Assembly (NCBI RefSeq): GCF_000178155.2
Contig: NZ_ADKM02000069.1
Location: 1 to 56,641, forward strand
Length of the DNA: 56,641 nt
From: Hominimerdicola alba 8
GTDB taxonomy: Bacteria; Bacillota; Clostridia; Oscillospirales; Ruminococcaceae
Direction: 5' to 3'
Of the stretch, positions 1 to 8,663 are shown piece after piece (the first letter of the stretch is position 1; the number at the start of each line of letters is the position of its first letter). A program made the position numbers and the translations under genes. The notes under the pieces are model-generated. The model did no database searches, was not told the DNA's origin, and saw nothing but the letters and a program-made list of their open reading frames with translations.

Positions 1-1191
1 GCTTCGAGAACGAGTCAATATAAAAATATTCTTTATAGGTAGTGCCGAGAACAGAAGCATCTGTGTCATACAGACACAGGGACAGAGCTTTTGCTCCGAT
101 CACATTTTTCATATTGTTGACACTTTCACCGCTAAACTGATAGCGGCTGTATGGGCAATGATCGTAATCATATCCGTGAGGATACAGTGAACCCATAGCA
201 TACCACTTGCCGCCGTTTGGTCTGTCGGGATAGCTCTCAAAGGGTTCTCTTCCTCCGCTGACTTCATCACGCACTCCATTGACAGCGTGAAGAAGTGTCC
301 TGAACACGAAAAAGCTCTCCAATTTGATAGCCTGTTCTTCGGTTTGAGTGTTGTAATATGCACGCCGGCGCAGCTCATCAAGCCCCTCGTCAACAATCTC
401 CCATATCTCGGAGCATAGCTCTTTTGCAAGACTTAATTGCAGATCAAGCGAAGCAAGTCTTTCATCCTCGGTGTGAATGATGAAATCAGTATAAACCTTA
501 TCTGATACCTTTTTCATCAGTTCACCATCCACAAGCCGTTCTACTATCGGCTCAATATATGTAGTCGAAATGCCTATCGCCTTTGAAAGCTCGGTCAGTG
601 TGACGGGCTGCTCGTAGGCGAGTATCAGCAGATTCATAGCGATACGATCTTGACCGACCAGCTTCCACGGCTCATCATCAATACCTGTCTGACCCGTACT
701 GGCTATCCAAAGATCATCAGGTTCATAGCTCTGCTTAGTGTAATTCTCCATAGTAAACTCCTTCCGAATATGCTTTCTGCCGGTGAACAAGCGGTTCTTG
801 ACGGTGTTCTCAGGAATACCAAGTCTTTCTGCAATCTCGGCAACGCTTTTGCCGTTCATATAGTGCTGAACCATGACTTCACGGTATATCTTTGTTAGAT
901 TAGCAAGACAACGGCGGATATTCTCCACATCTTCCGAGCTGTCATCAAAGCCGCTTTCATCGGATATCTCCCCAACAACATCGATGCAGACTGTCGGTTT
1001 GCGGTATTTCTGCCGCAGCATATCATAATACCTTCGGCTATCTCCCTGCCGTTTTCGATAGCTGTCAGCGCAACAAGTAGGGTCTCCTGCACCAAGTCCT
1101 GAGCATCTGCGAAATCATCACACTTGCGCACAGCCGCCTGCAGAAGCAGCTCGGCATATTCTGTTAATTCATTCTTGTTTATCTTATTCAT
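1..1191 (-). pseudogene. RNA polymerase sigma factor with C-terminal domain, frameshifted and partial
   Basis: Read leftwards from an ATG at 1191. The first frame gives a sigma region 2 start (residues 1-54, with VQETLLVAL) and goes astray near 1040. A second frame then encodes region 2/4 sequence starting YYDMLRQKYRKP, a region 4 helix-turn-helix (SVAEIAETLGIPENTVKNRL), and about 220 residues of an additional domain with a winged-helix look (LTELSKAIGISTTYIEPIVERL), still open at base 1. The usual short linker of region 2 is missing at the junction, so a small deletion plus frame change is more likely than a single-base error (inference). Family role: would direct transcription of a small regulon and sense something through the C-terminal domain. 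Probably non-functional here. Confidence 0.7.
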
Positions 1192-1291
1192 GGGCGCACC
1201 TCTTTTTGAAGCTTCACTTATTAGTCGCAGAAATGGGCGGAAGGTTTGGTGGGTTTTATTATACCATAATTTATATTTTCATGCAAGGAAA

Positions 1292-1320
1292 CGGCATACC
1301 CACACTTAGCAGGTACGCCG
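1292..1320. repeat. Hairpin of a repeated type, copy 1
   Basis: Arms CGGCATACC (1292-1300) and GGTACGCCG (1312-1320) with an 11-nt loop, one mismatch. It sits just past the stop of the leftward XRE gene and matches the arm sequence and spacing of the hairpin at 2558-2586. Likely an intergenic repeat that also acts as a transcription stop for the leftward gene. Confidence 0.6.
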
Positions 1321-1326
1321 CGATAA

Positions 1327-2448
1327 TCAATCTAAACTATTTATCCTCTCTTTGACTTTCGCAAATCTCTCATTACCGTTAAGAGCCGAATAGCACTCCT
1401 TGCTCAGCATATCATCAAGAATTATCTGCGCTCGAGAGCGAGAATCTGCCGTATGCCATATTGTCTGTCCCACCGAACCTCGTACAAGCGGTGTAGTGTA
1501 GGTGTACCATTCGGGCAGCTCATAGTAATTTTCGAGATAGTCGCAAGCCTTTTCACTATAGGCAAGGGCTTCATCAAGTCTGTCAAGCGAGATAAGGTCG
1601 GGTATCACAGTTTCAAAATATCTCTCTGAAACTGTTAAATTGAATAATCCATTGTCCCCCTCGTCAAACACAAGAGCCTGAATATCCTCTATCACCTTCA
1701 TAAGCCTTATGCGTTCCTCAGCGGTATAAACAGGATCAATACCCGTGCCTTCTATCATCATCGCCTGAATGTAATATTGCAGACAGCCCACCGAGCTGCA
1801 AATACGTCTTCCGTAATGGTCAAGCAGCTCGTCGCCCCTCAGCGCTGACTGGATATTTTCCTCATAGCAGCTTTCTATGGGCGGCAAAGTCTCAAGTATT
1901 TTCCGCCCCTTTTCAAGATCGTTAAAGTCATTACAGTAAAGATTGGCAAGCCTTATCTTTACTCTGAGGCGCAGATCGTCATCGGTGCAGCCTGCAAGTA
2001 TCTTCTCACCAAGACTGCCTATCTCCTGCTTGTGTTTTTCCCTGTTTTCTTCCCAATCGGGATTTCCCGCACTTTTTTCACCCGACTTAAATAGTGCTTC
2101 CATTAAGGCGTTCATCAGCTCATAGCTGTGGGGAAACTCCTTTAGTCCGGCACGGGCGATCTCTATGCAGTCGTTCACTCTGCCGCTTTTTATTGCCGTT
2201 TCAAAGTCGTTCATATACTGCTCGTGGAGCGCTTTGCGTTTCTCGCTGTCCACACCCAGCAGAGTTTCAATGCTCACCCCGAAATACTCCGCGATTATCG
2301 GCAAAAGCGTAATATCGGGGCTTGTCTGACCGTTTTCCCAGCGGCTTACAGCCTGCGTCGATACCGAGAATGCCTCGGCAGCCTGCTCCTGTGTAAGCTC
2401 ACGCTCACGGCGGAACTTCTTAAATACTTCACTGAAACTTATGTTCAT
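1327..2448 (-). CDS. XRE-family transcriptional regulator with helical-repeat C-terminus
   Basis: 373 residues. Residues 9-65 form a classic Cro/C1 helix-turn-helix (LTQEQAAEAFSVSTQAVSRWENG, quoted here as LTQEQAA...AVSRWENG), followed by about 300 residues rich in paired helices, resembling TPR-type signal-sensing domains. Family knowledge: DNA-binding repressor or activator acting in the cytoplasm, with the helical domain binding a ligand or peptide. It lies between two sigma-factor genes in the same direction, each separated by an intergenic hairpin, so it is probably its own transcription unit. The target is unknown. Confidence 0.85.
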   Translation of the reverse strand: MNISFSEVFKKFRRERELTQEQAAEAFSVSTQAVSRWENGQTSPDITLLPIIAEYFGVSIETLLGVDSEKRKALHEQYMNDFETAIKSGRVNDCIEIARAGLKEFPHSYELMNALMEALFKSGEKSAGNPDWEENREKHKQEIGSLGEKILAGCTDDDLRLRVKIRLANLYCNDFNDLEKGRKILETLPPIESCYEENIQSALRGDELLDHYGRRICSSVGCLQYYIQAMMIEGTGIDPVYTAEERIRLMKVIEDIQALVFDEGDNGLFNLTVSERYFETVIPDLISLDRLDEALAYSEKACDYLENYYELPEWYTYTTPLVRGSVGQTIWHTADSRSRAQIILDDMLSKECYSALNGNERFAKVKERINSLD

Positions 2449-2557
2449 AAGTGTTACCTCCGTGTGTTTTATTCCGACGTCGTTATAATTATTATAACAG
2501 ATTTTCGGCTGAGGTCAATCACTTATTTGATGATTAAAATTCAACTAAAGTGAGAAT

Positions 2558-2586
2558 CGGCATACCCGCACAAGGCAGGTATGCCG
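2558..2586. repeat. Hairpin of a repeated type, copy 2
   Basis: Perfect 9-bp stem CGGCATACC / GGTATGCCG with an 11-nt loop, immediately past the stop of the leftward sigma-factor gene. Same arm sequence and same loop length as the hairpin at 1292-1320. Probable terminator or intergenic repeat. Confidence 0.65.
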
Positions 2587-2592
2587 CAAACC

Positions 2593-3849
2593 TCAGAATA
2601 TATACTCACTCACACAATCATACCAATGCACATAAACCTCGCCGTTGACCATCAGTCTCTCATTGTCTGGAAGAGTCTCTGTCCACAGCTTGCCATAGCG
2701 GTCAAGCGCCCAGTCATTGCGGTTGAACCTGCGCCACAGTATCGTTCTGCCGTTTTTGTCAATGAACTGCTCACTGAGAATACCATCATTGTACGTCCCG
2801 ACATCGATAACACATACAGTATCATAGCTTTTGCCATTTATCTCAATGGTGTATCTGCCTACTATGTCAAGCGGAGCTTTATCGACATTTACAGTAATAT
2901 CGCTGCCGTTCTTGACGATTATCCCCTTGGGCGAGAGGTTGATCTCATTGCCGCAGTTGTCCTCGCCGTAGCCCCAGTTCGGCAGAAAATCCTCTCCGTC
3001 AAGGAATGTGTAGAGTTTCCTCACGCCGTTTACAACGTGGCTCTCGGCAAGATAACGGCAATGTGTGTCGGTAAGCTGCGCCACAAATCTGCGCTCGGTG
3101 CAGGGCTGTGTCTTATCAAAATTGCCCTCCTTAGAGATTATCTCGATGCCCTCTATGCCGTGTATCTCTGCTTTTCCGATGACCTCCATTTCATAGAAAT
3201 AATCACCCTTTCGGGACGGCTGGTCGTATATCGCAAAGGTCAGCTTTTCACCTACCTTCGGAACAATAAACCAGCCCATAAGCTCCTCCCACCTGACCGT
3301 AAACGGCTCCTTGTCACTGGGAATGATCTTGTATTCGGGTATTATCTTCGGTAATTTAAACATAATATCTGCTCCTTTCGGCGGATATGGGTATGCGTTT
3401 TTGAAATTGCGCCTTGCGGTGTTCAGGCGGCTTTTGACTGTACCAAGCGGTATGCCGAGCCTATCCGCGATCTCATTCTGCGGCATATTCTCGAAATAGT
3501 AAAGTATGAGTATCTGTTTATCGTTATCGCTCAACCTGTCGATAGTCTCATGAACAGGCGAATACTCCACAAGTCCATAACGGCTCTGAACAAGTTCGCT
3601 CTCGGGCAGATCGTCAATGTCGATAGTTTCCTGCCTGCTGCGGAAATAGTCCTTGACCTTGTGGCGTGCTATCCCTATGACCCAATCCTTGAAGCTGCTC
3701 TTGTTTTTTAGCCTGTCAAACTGTCTGTATGCCGCCAGCCAGACCTCCTGCAAAACGTCATCGCTGTCAGCCTTAGACGGAATATTATACCGCACATACC
3801 GTTCGACAGCGCCACGATGCTCACTTACGAGCATTTCAAATTCGCTCAT
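2593..3849 (-). CDS. ECF-like RNA polymerase sigma factor with large C-terminal domain
   Basis: 418 residues. Sigma region 2 spans about 16-70 (DDVLQEVWLAAYRQF, FKDWVIGIARHKV), region 4 about 107-152 (EIADRLGIPLGTVKSRL). Residues about 165-418 form a separate domain rich in aromatic residues with no anti-sigma or membrane features that I recognise. The start is fixed by AGGAGG 8 bases upstream of the ATG. Core sigma-70 family members of this kind direct RNA polymerase to a specific regulon; an appended soluble domain suggests a one-component sensor, which is inference. A perfect CRE-like palindrome lies 24 bases upstream of the start codon, suggesting carbon catabolite control. Confidence 0.85.
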   Translation of the reverse strand: MSEFEMLVSEHRGAVERYVRYNIPSKADSDDVLQEVWLAAYRQFDRLKNKSSFKDWVIGIARHKVKDYFRSRQETIDIDDLPESELVQSRYGLVEYSPVHETIDRLSDNDKQILILYYFENMPQNEIADRLGIPLGTVKSRLNTARRNFKNAYPYPPKGADIMFKLPKIIPEYKIIPSDKEPFTVRWEELMGWFIVPKVGEKLTFAIYDQPSRKGDYFYEMEVIGKAEIHGIEGIEIISKEGNFDKTQPCTERRFVAQLTDTHCRYLAESHVVNGVRKLYTFLDGEDFLPNWGYGEDNCGNEINLSPKGIIVKNGSDITVNVDKAPLDIVGRYTIEINGKSYDTVCVIDVGTYNDGILSEQFIDKNGRTILWRRFNRNDWALDRYGKLWTETLPDNERLMVNGEVYVHWYDCVSEYIF

Positions 3850-3872
3850 ATCCTCACCTCCTGATTTTTATT

Positions 3873-3886
3873 TGAAAGCGCTTTCA
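3873..3886. promoter_or_regulatory. CRE-like operator (candidate CcpA site)
   Basis: TGAAAGCGCTTTCA is a perfect 14-bp palindrome that fits the Gram-positive catabolite-responsive element consensus. It lies in the leader of the leftward sigma-factor gene starting at 3849, a position where bound CcpA would block transcription. Confidence 0.65.
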
Positions 3887-3932
3887 TTTATATAGTCGGA
3901 GAATTTGGGCGAAAGGTTCAGATTACGTAAAA

Positions 3933-5297
3933 TTATTCCTTCTTCTTCCGATTCTTAAAACTCCCATATAGCCAGTTCTCGAACTCCTGCGGCGTGATCT
4001 CCCCGTCCTGACATCTATCCCGCATCTCACAAGCCTTGTAATTCCACTCCCTGAACTTGTCGGGCTTGATTTGATTGACCTTCGTCCTCGCATAGTATCT
4101 CTTGTAATACTTGCGGAACAGCGCAACAGCTTCGTCAGTTTTCAGCCTCTCATCATACTTCCTCTGCGCCCCGATCTGTTGACAGGTGCGAGTATTGCCT
4201 TCACGAACACGATTGCAAAAGTCGGACACATAATTTCCCTTAATGATAAAATACCGTCCGCAGATCTTGCACTTGTGCAGCCGAATGTCGTACTCCAGCA
4301 TTTTTGTGAACTCCAGCTCCAGCATATCGTGAATGGTGCTGACACTGTACTCCGCCGCCATGAACCTCGGAACATGATAGAATATCTGAACCCTGCCCGC
4401 TTCAAGCCCCAACGCTTGCTCAAGCGGGCTTTTTTCGTCTGTCGGCACATGACTTGTGAGCCGCTGAACGATCTCCGCAGGGTCAATGTTTCCTCGCTTT
4501 AACTGCCGGGCGCTATAGTTACCAAGCATAGTAAATCGTTCGTCGCGGTTGAAAGAAAGCGGCGTATCGTACACATCGGCATAGAGCGAATATCGTTCAC
4601 AAGGTAAGAACTTTGACAGCTCATCGGGATAGAACTCGTCATCGAAAACAAATTCAATGCGACGCATCATCTCTTTCCGTACCTCGGTGATATATCGAAT
4701 AAATGCAGGAATGGTCTCTTTAGTGTATTCGTAAATATACGGCGGGAAAATGCTGCTGTACACCGACTGGTAAAGATAATCACCAAGCGTTGTGAGCGTA
4801 TCTTCCATGTGTTCAAGCTCGACCTTGTAAACTTCTTCGCTGTTCCGAACTACCTCCTGCTTCTTCTTTCTGTGACTGAATAATGCTCCGAAAAGCATAA
4901 TATCGTCCTGTTCCTTAGTGAAATCTGTGTAGCAAAAGTCGAGAATGCCCTCTCCGACGGGAAACGAAATGTCAAGCCCGGTGAACGGATTCAGTTTCCG
5001 TGTCGGCGCAGTATGATTCCGAGTTCTCAGAGTGAAGGCGTCACGGTAAACATAGTCGCCATTCGCATTTATGATGTCAAGTTCGTCAACGGGCTTGATA
5101 GGTTCACGTTCCTCACCCTCGGCGGGCGGCGTGTAGTCCTCCATTTCGTACCGGGTGCTGACGTGGATATGTGCTATGTGCTCGTCCTCGTCGAAATAGA
5201 CCTTGTTAAGGAAACCGTCATAGGCTATGTCAGGGCGGTTCGCACGAATTGCGTGATAGACCTCCAGCGGTGTATATTCGTATGACTCTCTTTTCAT
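3933..5297 (-). CDS. DUF6076-type protein, mobile-element associated
   Basis: 454 residues, start supported by GGAGG 7 bases upstream. The C-terminal third carries a four-cysteine cluster (C343, C346, C361, C372; CKICGRYF...DFCNR...TC) typical of a zinc-binding knuckle, then a basic helical tail ending in RKKKE. The N-terminal part is acidic and lacks recognisable enzyme motifs. Proteins of this family are common in Ruminococcus and relatives beside recombinases; their function is not known to me. Upstream lie three ACAATAAT half-sites that could be its operator. Family name given from memory of the cysteine pattern, so moderately sure. Confidence 0.7.
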   Translation of the reverse strand: MKRESYEYTPLEVYHAIRANRPDIAYDGFLNKVYFDEDEHIAHIHVSTRYEMEDYTPPAEGEEREPIKPVDELDIINANGDYVYRDAFTLRTRNHTAPTRKLNPFTGLDISFPVGEGILDFCYTDFTKEQDDIMLFGALFSHRKKKQEVVRNSEEVYKVELEHMEDTLTTLGDYLYQSVYSSIFPPYIYEYTKETIPAFIRYITEVRKEMMRRIEFVFDDEFYPDELSKFLPCERYSLYADVYDTPLSFNRDERFTMLGNYSARQLKRGNIDPAEIVQRLTSHVPTDEKSPLEQALGLEAGRVQIFYHVPRFMAAEYSVSTIHDMLELEFTKMLEYDIRLHKCKICGRYFIIKGNYVSDFCNRVREGNTRTCQQIGAQRKYDERLKTDEAVALFRKYYKRYYARTKVNQIKPDKFREWNYKACEMRDRCQDGEITPQEFENWLYGSFKNRKKKE

Positions 5298-5317
5298 TTT
5301 TGTTCCTCCCGATTTTG

Positions 5318-5385
5318 GACAATAATAATTTCAAAACTTAATCTACAATAATTGTAGTTCTAATAATTATTGTACAAAACCATTG
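5318..5385. promoter_or_regulatory. Cluster of ACAATAAT half-sites
   Basis: Three copies of ACAATAAT or its complement (from 5319, 5345 and 5374) precede the DUF6076 start, the middle one forming the perfect palindrome CTACAATAATTGTAG at 5343-5357. A similar ACAATAATTGTA occurs at 15760-15771 beside the MobC-like gene. This looks like an operator for an element-encoded regulator; no regulator is identified. Confidence 0.45.
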
Positions 5386-5521
5386 CAATTTTGTCAAGGG
5401 GGTGGTATAATAAAATTGAGCTCAAACGAAGAATGTTTCGGAACATCGCAAGAAAGGAGAAAGTCAGTATGCAGACGTAGTACATCGGGTACATTATTTG
5501 ATCATTATCCCTATCGTGGAT

Positions 5522-5638
5522 ATGTCTTCGGAACAGAATAACGATTATGTTCCTTTTTACCCTCGTTCAGAACCGGTTCCAACAGGTACATTTTCGCGAT
5601 TTTGTACTTATCCCAACAAGGAGAGGATTCCGATGTAA
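5522..5638 (+). CDS. Possible 38-residue peptide
   Basis: An ATG at 5522 opens 38 codons (MSSEQNNDYVPFYPRSE...) ending with TAA at 5636-5638. The frame stays open upstream to the AAGGAGA at 5453-5459, whose own ATG at 5469 is followed by a stop after three codons, so a longer peptide may once have started there. Proline and tyrosine rich, no known motif. Weak evidence: no clear ribosome binding site for the ATG at 5522. Confidence 0.25.
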   Translation: MSSEQNNDYVPFYPRSEPVPTGTFSRFCTYPNKERIPM

Positions 5639-5639
5639 A

Positions 5640-5800
5640 AATATCAGCCCATACGGGCTAATCAAATGGATTGATAATCGGTAAATTTTAAGCTAAGAAT
5701 AGCAAGTATAGAAAGTGGTGCATACTCCTCCCACTTTCTTCCAATTATCAGCCTTTCGTCTGAAATTGGCTGTTAAGGGAACCCGTTGCCCTTAACGATG
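5640..5800 (+). other. Hairpin-rich intergenic stretch, candidate structured RNA or element end
   Basis: Between DUF6076 and the next rightward gene (about 760 bases) this part holds at least four stems: AGCCC/GGGCT near 5645, AGAAAGTGG/CCACTTTCT at about 5708-5737, CAGCC/GGCTG near 5751-5770, and TTAAGGG/CCCTTAA at 5774-5796. No coding frame of note crosses them. The density suggests an RNA structure or recombinase/transfer site, but I match it to no known RNA family. Confidence 0.35.
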
Positions 5801-6063
5801 AAAATATTGCTATGCAAAAATATGAAACAAATTGGAATATTGCTATCTGAATTATTAAAAATGAAATGTATGGGATTATTCAGAGAATTGCATAAACTGC
5901 AAGGGAAGAAATCTGTCGTAATTGTACCAAAGCTAATGGTCTAATAATAACAAAATCTAAGAATAAACAAAGGGGTGATTGCCATGTTTTATTTCCTGCT
6001 GCCATGGGAAAAGATTCCGTGGCGGCGTTGTGACAAACGAGGTAAAAAAGAAAGGAAGATGCT

Positions 6064-6435
6064 ATGCCGAAAAAGGTAACACTTGAAATGAAGATTGCTA
6101 AGCGTGAAAAGTACAAGGAAAAAATCGAGAAAAACCGTGCAGAGATACAGCCGACCATTGATGCCTACAATGCTCTTGATGCTGAGATAAAAGCCGAACT
6201 CGCACAGCTCGAACAGAAGAAAAGAAACGCTGTTTATGACCATGTCATATCGGTGTTCGGGGAATCATTATCCCCCGAGGAGGTTATCGTGAAATTCGAC
6301 AGAATAATGAATGATAACCGCAACAAGGGCTTTATCGAGCAGCTCAAACGTGAGCAAGCCAAGCGTGAAAAGTCAGTAAACATAGGAAAAAATTCTCCCG
6401 AGGATTCGCCTGCCACGGGTAAAACTACTTCATAA
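6064..6435 (+). CDS. Hypothetical coiled-coil protein of the element
   Basis: 123 residues, start preceded by AAAGAAAGGAAG. Highly charged and predicted helical: residues 1-60 (MPKKVTLEMKIAKREKYKEK...) look like a coiled coil, the middle contains VISVFGESLSPEEVIVKF, and the tail is polar. I do not recognise the family with confidence; short proteins of this style accompany conjugative or mobilisable elements. It lies 115 bases before a second small gene and the serine recombinase in the same direction, probably one unit. Confidence 0.65.
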   Translation: MPKKVTLEMKIAKREKYKEKIEKNRAEIQPTIDAYNALDAEIKAELAQLEQKKRNAVYDHVISVFGESLSPEEVIVKFDRIMNDNRNKGFIEQLKREQAKREKSVNIGKNSPEDSPATGKTTS

Positions 6436-6521
6436 AAAACATCATCGTCGTGTATGCTGCTGCAACGCCAAGCAGCAGGCTGCCAGAGCGGATTCGCCAA
6501 CCGCTTAAGGCAGCGTCATAC

Positions 6522-6544
6522 CTCCTTTCGATAATCGAAAGGAG
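6522..6544 (+). promoter_or_regulatory. Palindrome covering a ribosome binding site
   Basis: CTCCTTTCGAT-A-ATCGAAAGGAG is a perfect 11+1+11 palindrome. Its right arm contains AAAGGAG, the ribosome binding site of the TTG-start gene at 6552. As RNA it would form a 10-bp stem with a 3-nt loop and hide the binding site; as DNA it could be a repressor operator. Confidence 0.6.
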
Positions 6545-6551
6545 AAAATAT

Positions 6552-6743
6552 TTGAAAGACAACAAAGAGAAACAGAACAAAAGTGAAAATATCGAACTGT
6601 CCGAAGAGGACAAAATTGCCTTCGTAAAGGCGATGAAAATAGGCTACTACAAGGAGTTTCACAAGCAGGGGCTTATCACCGATCAGCAGCTTGAAATGCT
6701 GATAGCCATGCAGGACAGAACCGATATTTCACAGACAGCTTAA
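6552..6743 (+). CDS. Small SHOCT-like protein upstream of the recombinase
   Basis: 63 residues starting at TTG 6552, chosen because AAAGGAG lies 7 bases before it; no ATG is well placed. After a polar N-terminus the protein has a short helical motif (EFHKQGLITDQQLEMLI) like SHOCT oligomerisation segments. It precedes the serine recombinase by 106 bases in the same direction, and similar small genes often precede TndX-like recombinases, so it may help control excision (inference). The palindrome over its ribosome binding site suggests tight translational or repressor control. Confidence 0.6.
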   Translation: MKDNKEKQNKSENIELSEEDKIAFVKAMKIGYYKEFHKQGLITDQQLEMLIAMQDRTDISQTA

Positions 6744-6849
6744 ACGATTTTTGAACAGTCGGGCGGAGGTCTTGACTTCCGCCCTTTACTGTGCTAAACT
6801 GAAATTGTGCAGGGGAATTATTCCCGAAATAATCGGGAGAGGAGGTACA

Positions 6850-8475
6850 ATGTATAGAGATAATAAAAACAGAAAAGTTGCCGCTTACGCAAGAGTAAGC
6901 ACGGATTTGACCGACCAGCTCCATTCGCTGGCGGCACAGATAAAATATTTCACCGAGTATATTTCCGCCCACGATGGCTGGGAGCTTATCGAGGTATATT
7001 CCGACGAGGGCATCACAGGAACAACGACAAAAAAGCGTGACAATTTCAACCGAATGATAAAGGATTGTGAGGAAGGAAAGATCGACACTATCCTGACTAA
7101 AGAAGTCAGCCGCTTTGCGAGAAATACCGTTGACACTCTGAACTACACCCGAAAGCTGTCGCAGATAGGTGTGAATGTCATTTTTATGAATGACGGGATC
7201 GACACCAACGACAAGGACGGAGAGCTGCGGTTGACGATCATGGCATCTATCGCTCAGGAGGAATCACGCAAGATATCCGAGCGTGTTAAATGGGGTATCC
7301 GCAGGAAAATGGAGGACGGCTGGGTGTATGGATATTGCACCATGCTCGGTTTCAGGACTGTTGACGGCAAGCTGGAAATAGTACCCGAGGAAGCCGAGAT
7401 CGTCAAGCGAATTTTCCACAGCTACGTCTATGAGGGTAAAGGCTGTCACACTATCGCAAACGAGCTTAATGCCGCAGGGCTGCTCACAGTCAGAGGAAAA
7501 ATGTGGCGTGAGGACGGAGTTTGCAGGATACTCAAAAATGACAAGTATGTGGGTGATCTGACGCAGTGGAAACACTATTCCACCGATTTTTTGACCAAGA
7601 GAGTTTTGCAGAATAACGGTGACAATCCCGATACTCCGCTGATTACGATCAAGGATCATCATGAGGGTATCATTTCAAGAGAGGTCTGGGATCTGGCTCA
7701 GAAGCAGATTTACGAAAGAGGTCTGTTGTCCCGTGAAGGCAGGAAATATTCCAGGCATTATTGGTTCAGCAGCAAGGTGACCTGTGGCTGCTGCGGGTAT
7801 TCGTATAATGTTTCGGGTAAAGCAACCGAAGAACGAAGAACGCTGCATTGTGTGAACAGAGCAAAATACGGCTCCATTCATCGCATTGATAAAAACGGTG
7901 CAGAGGTAGGCTGTGCAAACAAAGGCATCAATGAAAAAACGCTGGAGTTCTGCATGAAGTACATCATTGAGCAGATCAAGGATTCGGAAAGCAATATCGT
8001 TGAGCAGCTGCTTGCCGACATAAAGCTGATGCAGCAGAATGATGTCAGAGTCGATGTTCAGCCGATGAAGGAGCAGATCGAGAGCTTCAATCTGAAAAAG
8101 AGAAAAGCGATAGACCTGATGATCGACGGGCTCATCACCAAAGATGACTTGAAAAAGCAGACCGAGTATTATGATGACGAGATCATAAAGCTGACCGAGC
8201 AGATCGCAAAAAGCCAGGACATCAACACCGCCCACAAGCAGCAGCTTGACAGGATCAAGAGCTACATCACCGATGTTAAGAAAACAGCGTCGTCTGACAG
8301 TGAAAGCACTGAAGTTTACGGTGAGCTGCTGAAAAAGGTGGTAGTTCACGAGGAAGGCAGGACGGATTTTTATCTGAACTGCGTACCGTTCGGGTTCAGA
8401 ATGAAATACCGCATTCACAGGTATAACAGAGGTCAGGTGATCGACGTAATGGTCGATAAATGCGAGATCATTTGA
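6850..8475 (+). CDS. Large serine recombinase (TndX/TnpX type)
   Basis: 541 residues from the ATG at 6850, preceded by GAGGAGG. The N-terminal resolvase domain has the active-site serine S17 in AAYARVS, with downstream catalytic arginines (VSRFARNTVD). A recombinase domain follows (GYCTMLGFRTV...), then a zinc ribbon (CGCCGYSYNV...C...C) and a long coiled coil (about 400-480). Large serine recombinases cut and rejoin DNA at att sites to integrate or excise elements without sequence duplication. The gene is intact and full length, so the element it belongs to may still move, although its partners seem partly decayed. Confidence 0.93.
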   Translation: MYRDNKNRKVAAYARVSTDLTDQLHSLAAQIKYFTEYISAHDGWELIEVYSDEGITGTTTKKRDNFNRMIKDCEEGKIDTILTKEVSRFARNTVDTLNYTRKLSQIGVNVIFMNDGIDTNDKDGELRLTIMASIAQEESRKISERVKWGIRRKMEDGWVYGYCTMLGFRTVDGKLEIVPEEAEIVKRIFHSYVYEGKGCHTIANELNAAGLLTVRGKMWREDGVCRILKNDKYVGDLTQWKHYSTDFLTKRVLQNNGDNPDTPLITIKDHHEGIISREVWDLAQKQIYERGLLSREGRKYSRHYWFSSKVTCGCCGYSYNVSGKATEERRTLHCVNRAKYGSIHRIDKNGAEVGCANKGINEKTLEFCMKYIIEQIKDSESNIVEQLLADIKLMQQNDVRVDVQPMKEQIESFNLKKRKAIDLMIDGLITKDDLKKQTEYYDDEIIKLTEQIAKSQDINTAHKQQLDRIKSYITDVKKTASSDSESTEVYGELLKKVVVHEEGRTDFYLNCVPFGFRMKYRIHRYNRGQVIDVMVDKCEII

Positions 8476-8479
8476 TCGG

Positions 8480-8660
8480 TGTGTTTTCATATGGTTGAGA
8501 CATCTGCACGCCAGTCTTCTCATTTATGAGGGTGTAGATGTGGTATCAGTTTCGGCTGACATGGGGCACAGCGTCGTAGGAACGACTATCCCCGTTCCAA
8601 ATAGTAACACGAAACCAGTAGCAGTACCTACCGACAAGAACAATCATTATAATAACGAAT
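8480..8660 (+). pseudogene. Tyrosine recombinase C-terminal remnant
   Basis: One frame through this gap reads ...LRHLHASLLIYEGVDV then VSVSADMGHSVVGTT. This matches the HxLRHTHAS...LGHxxxxTT boxes of phage-type integrases, with the R and both H positions visible. The catalytic tyrosine region is replaced by unrelated sequence ending at TAA 8658-8660, and there is no N-terminal part. It lies just past the intact serine recombinase, marking an element junction. Confidence 0.7.
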
Positions 8661-8663
8661 AAG

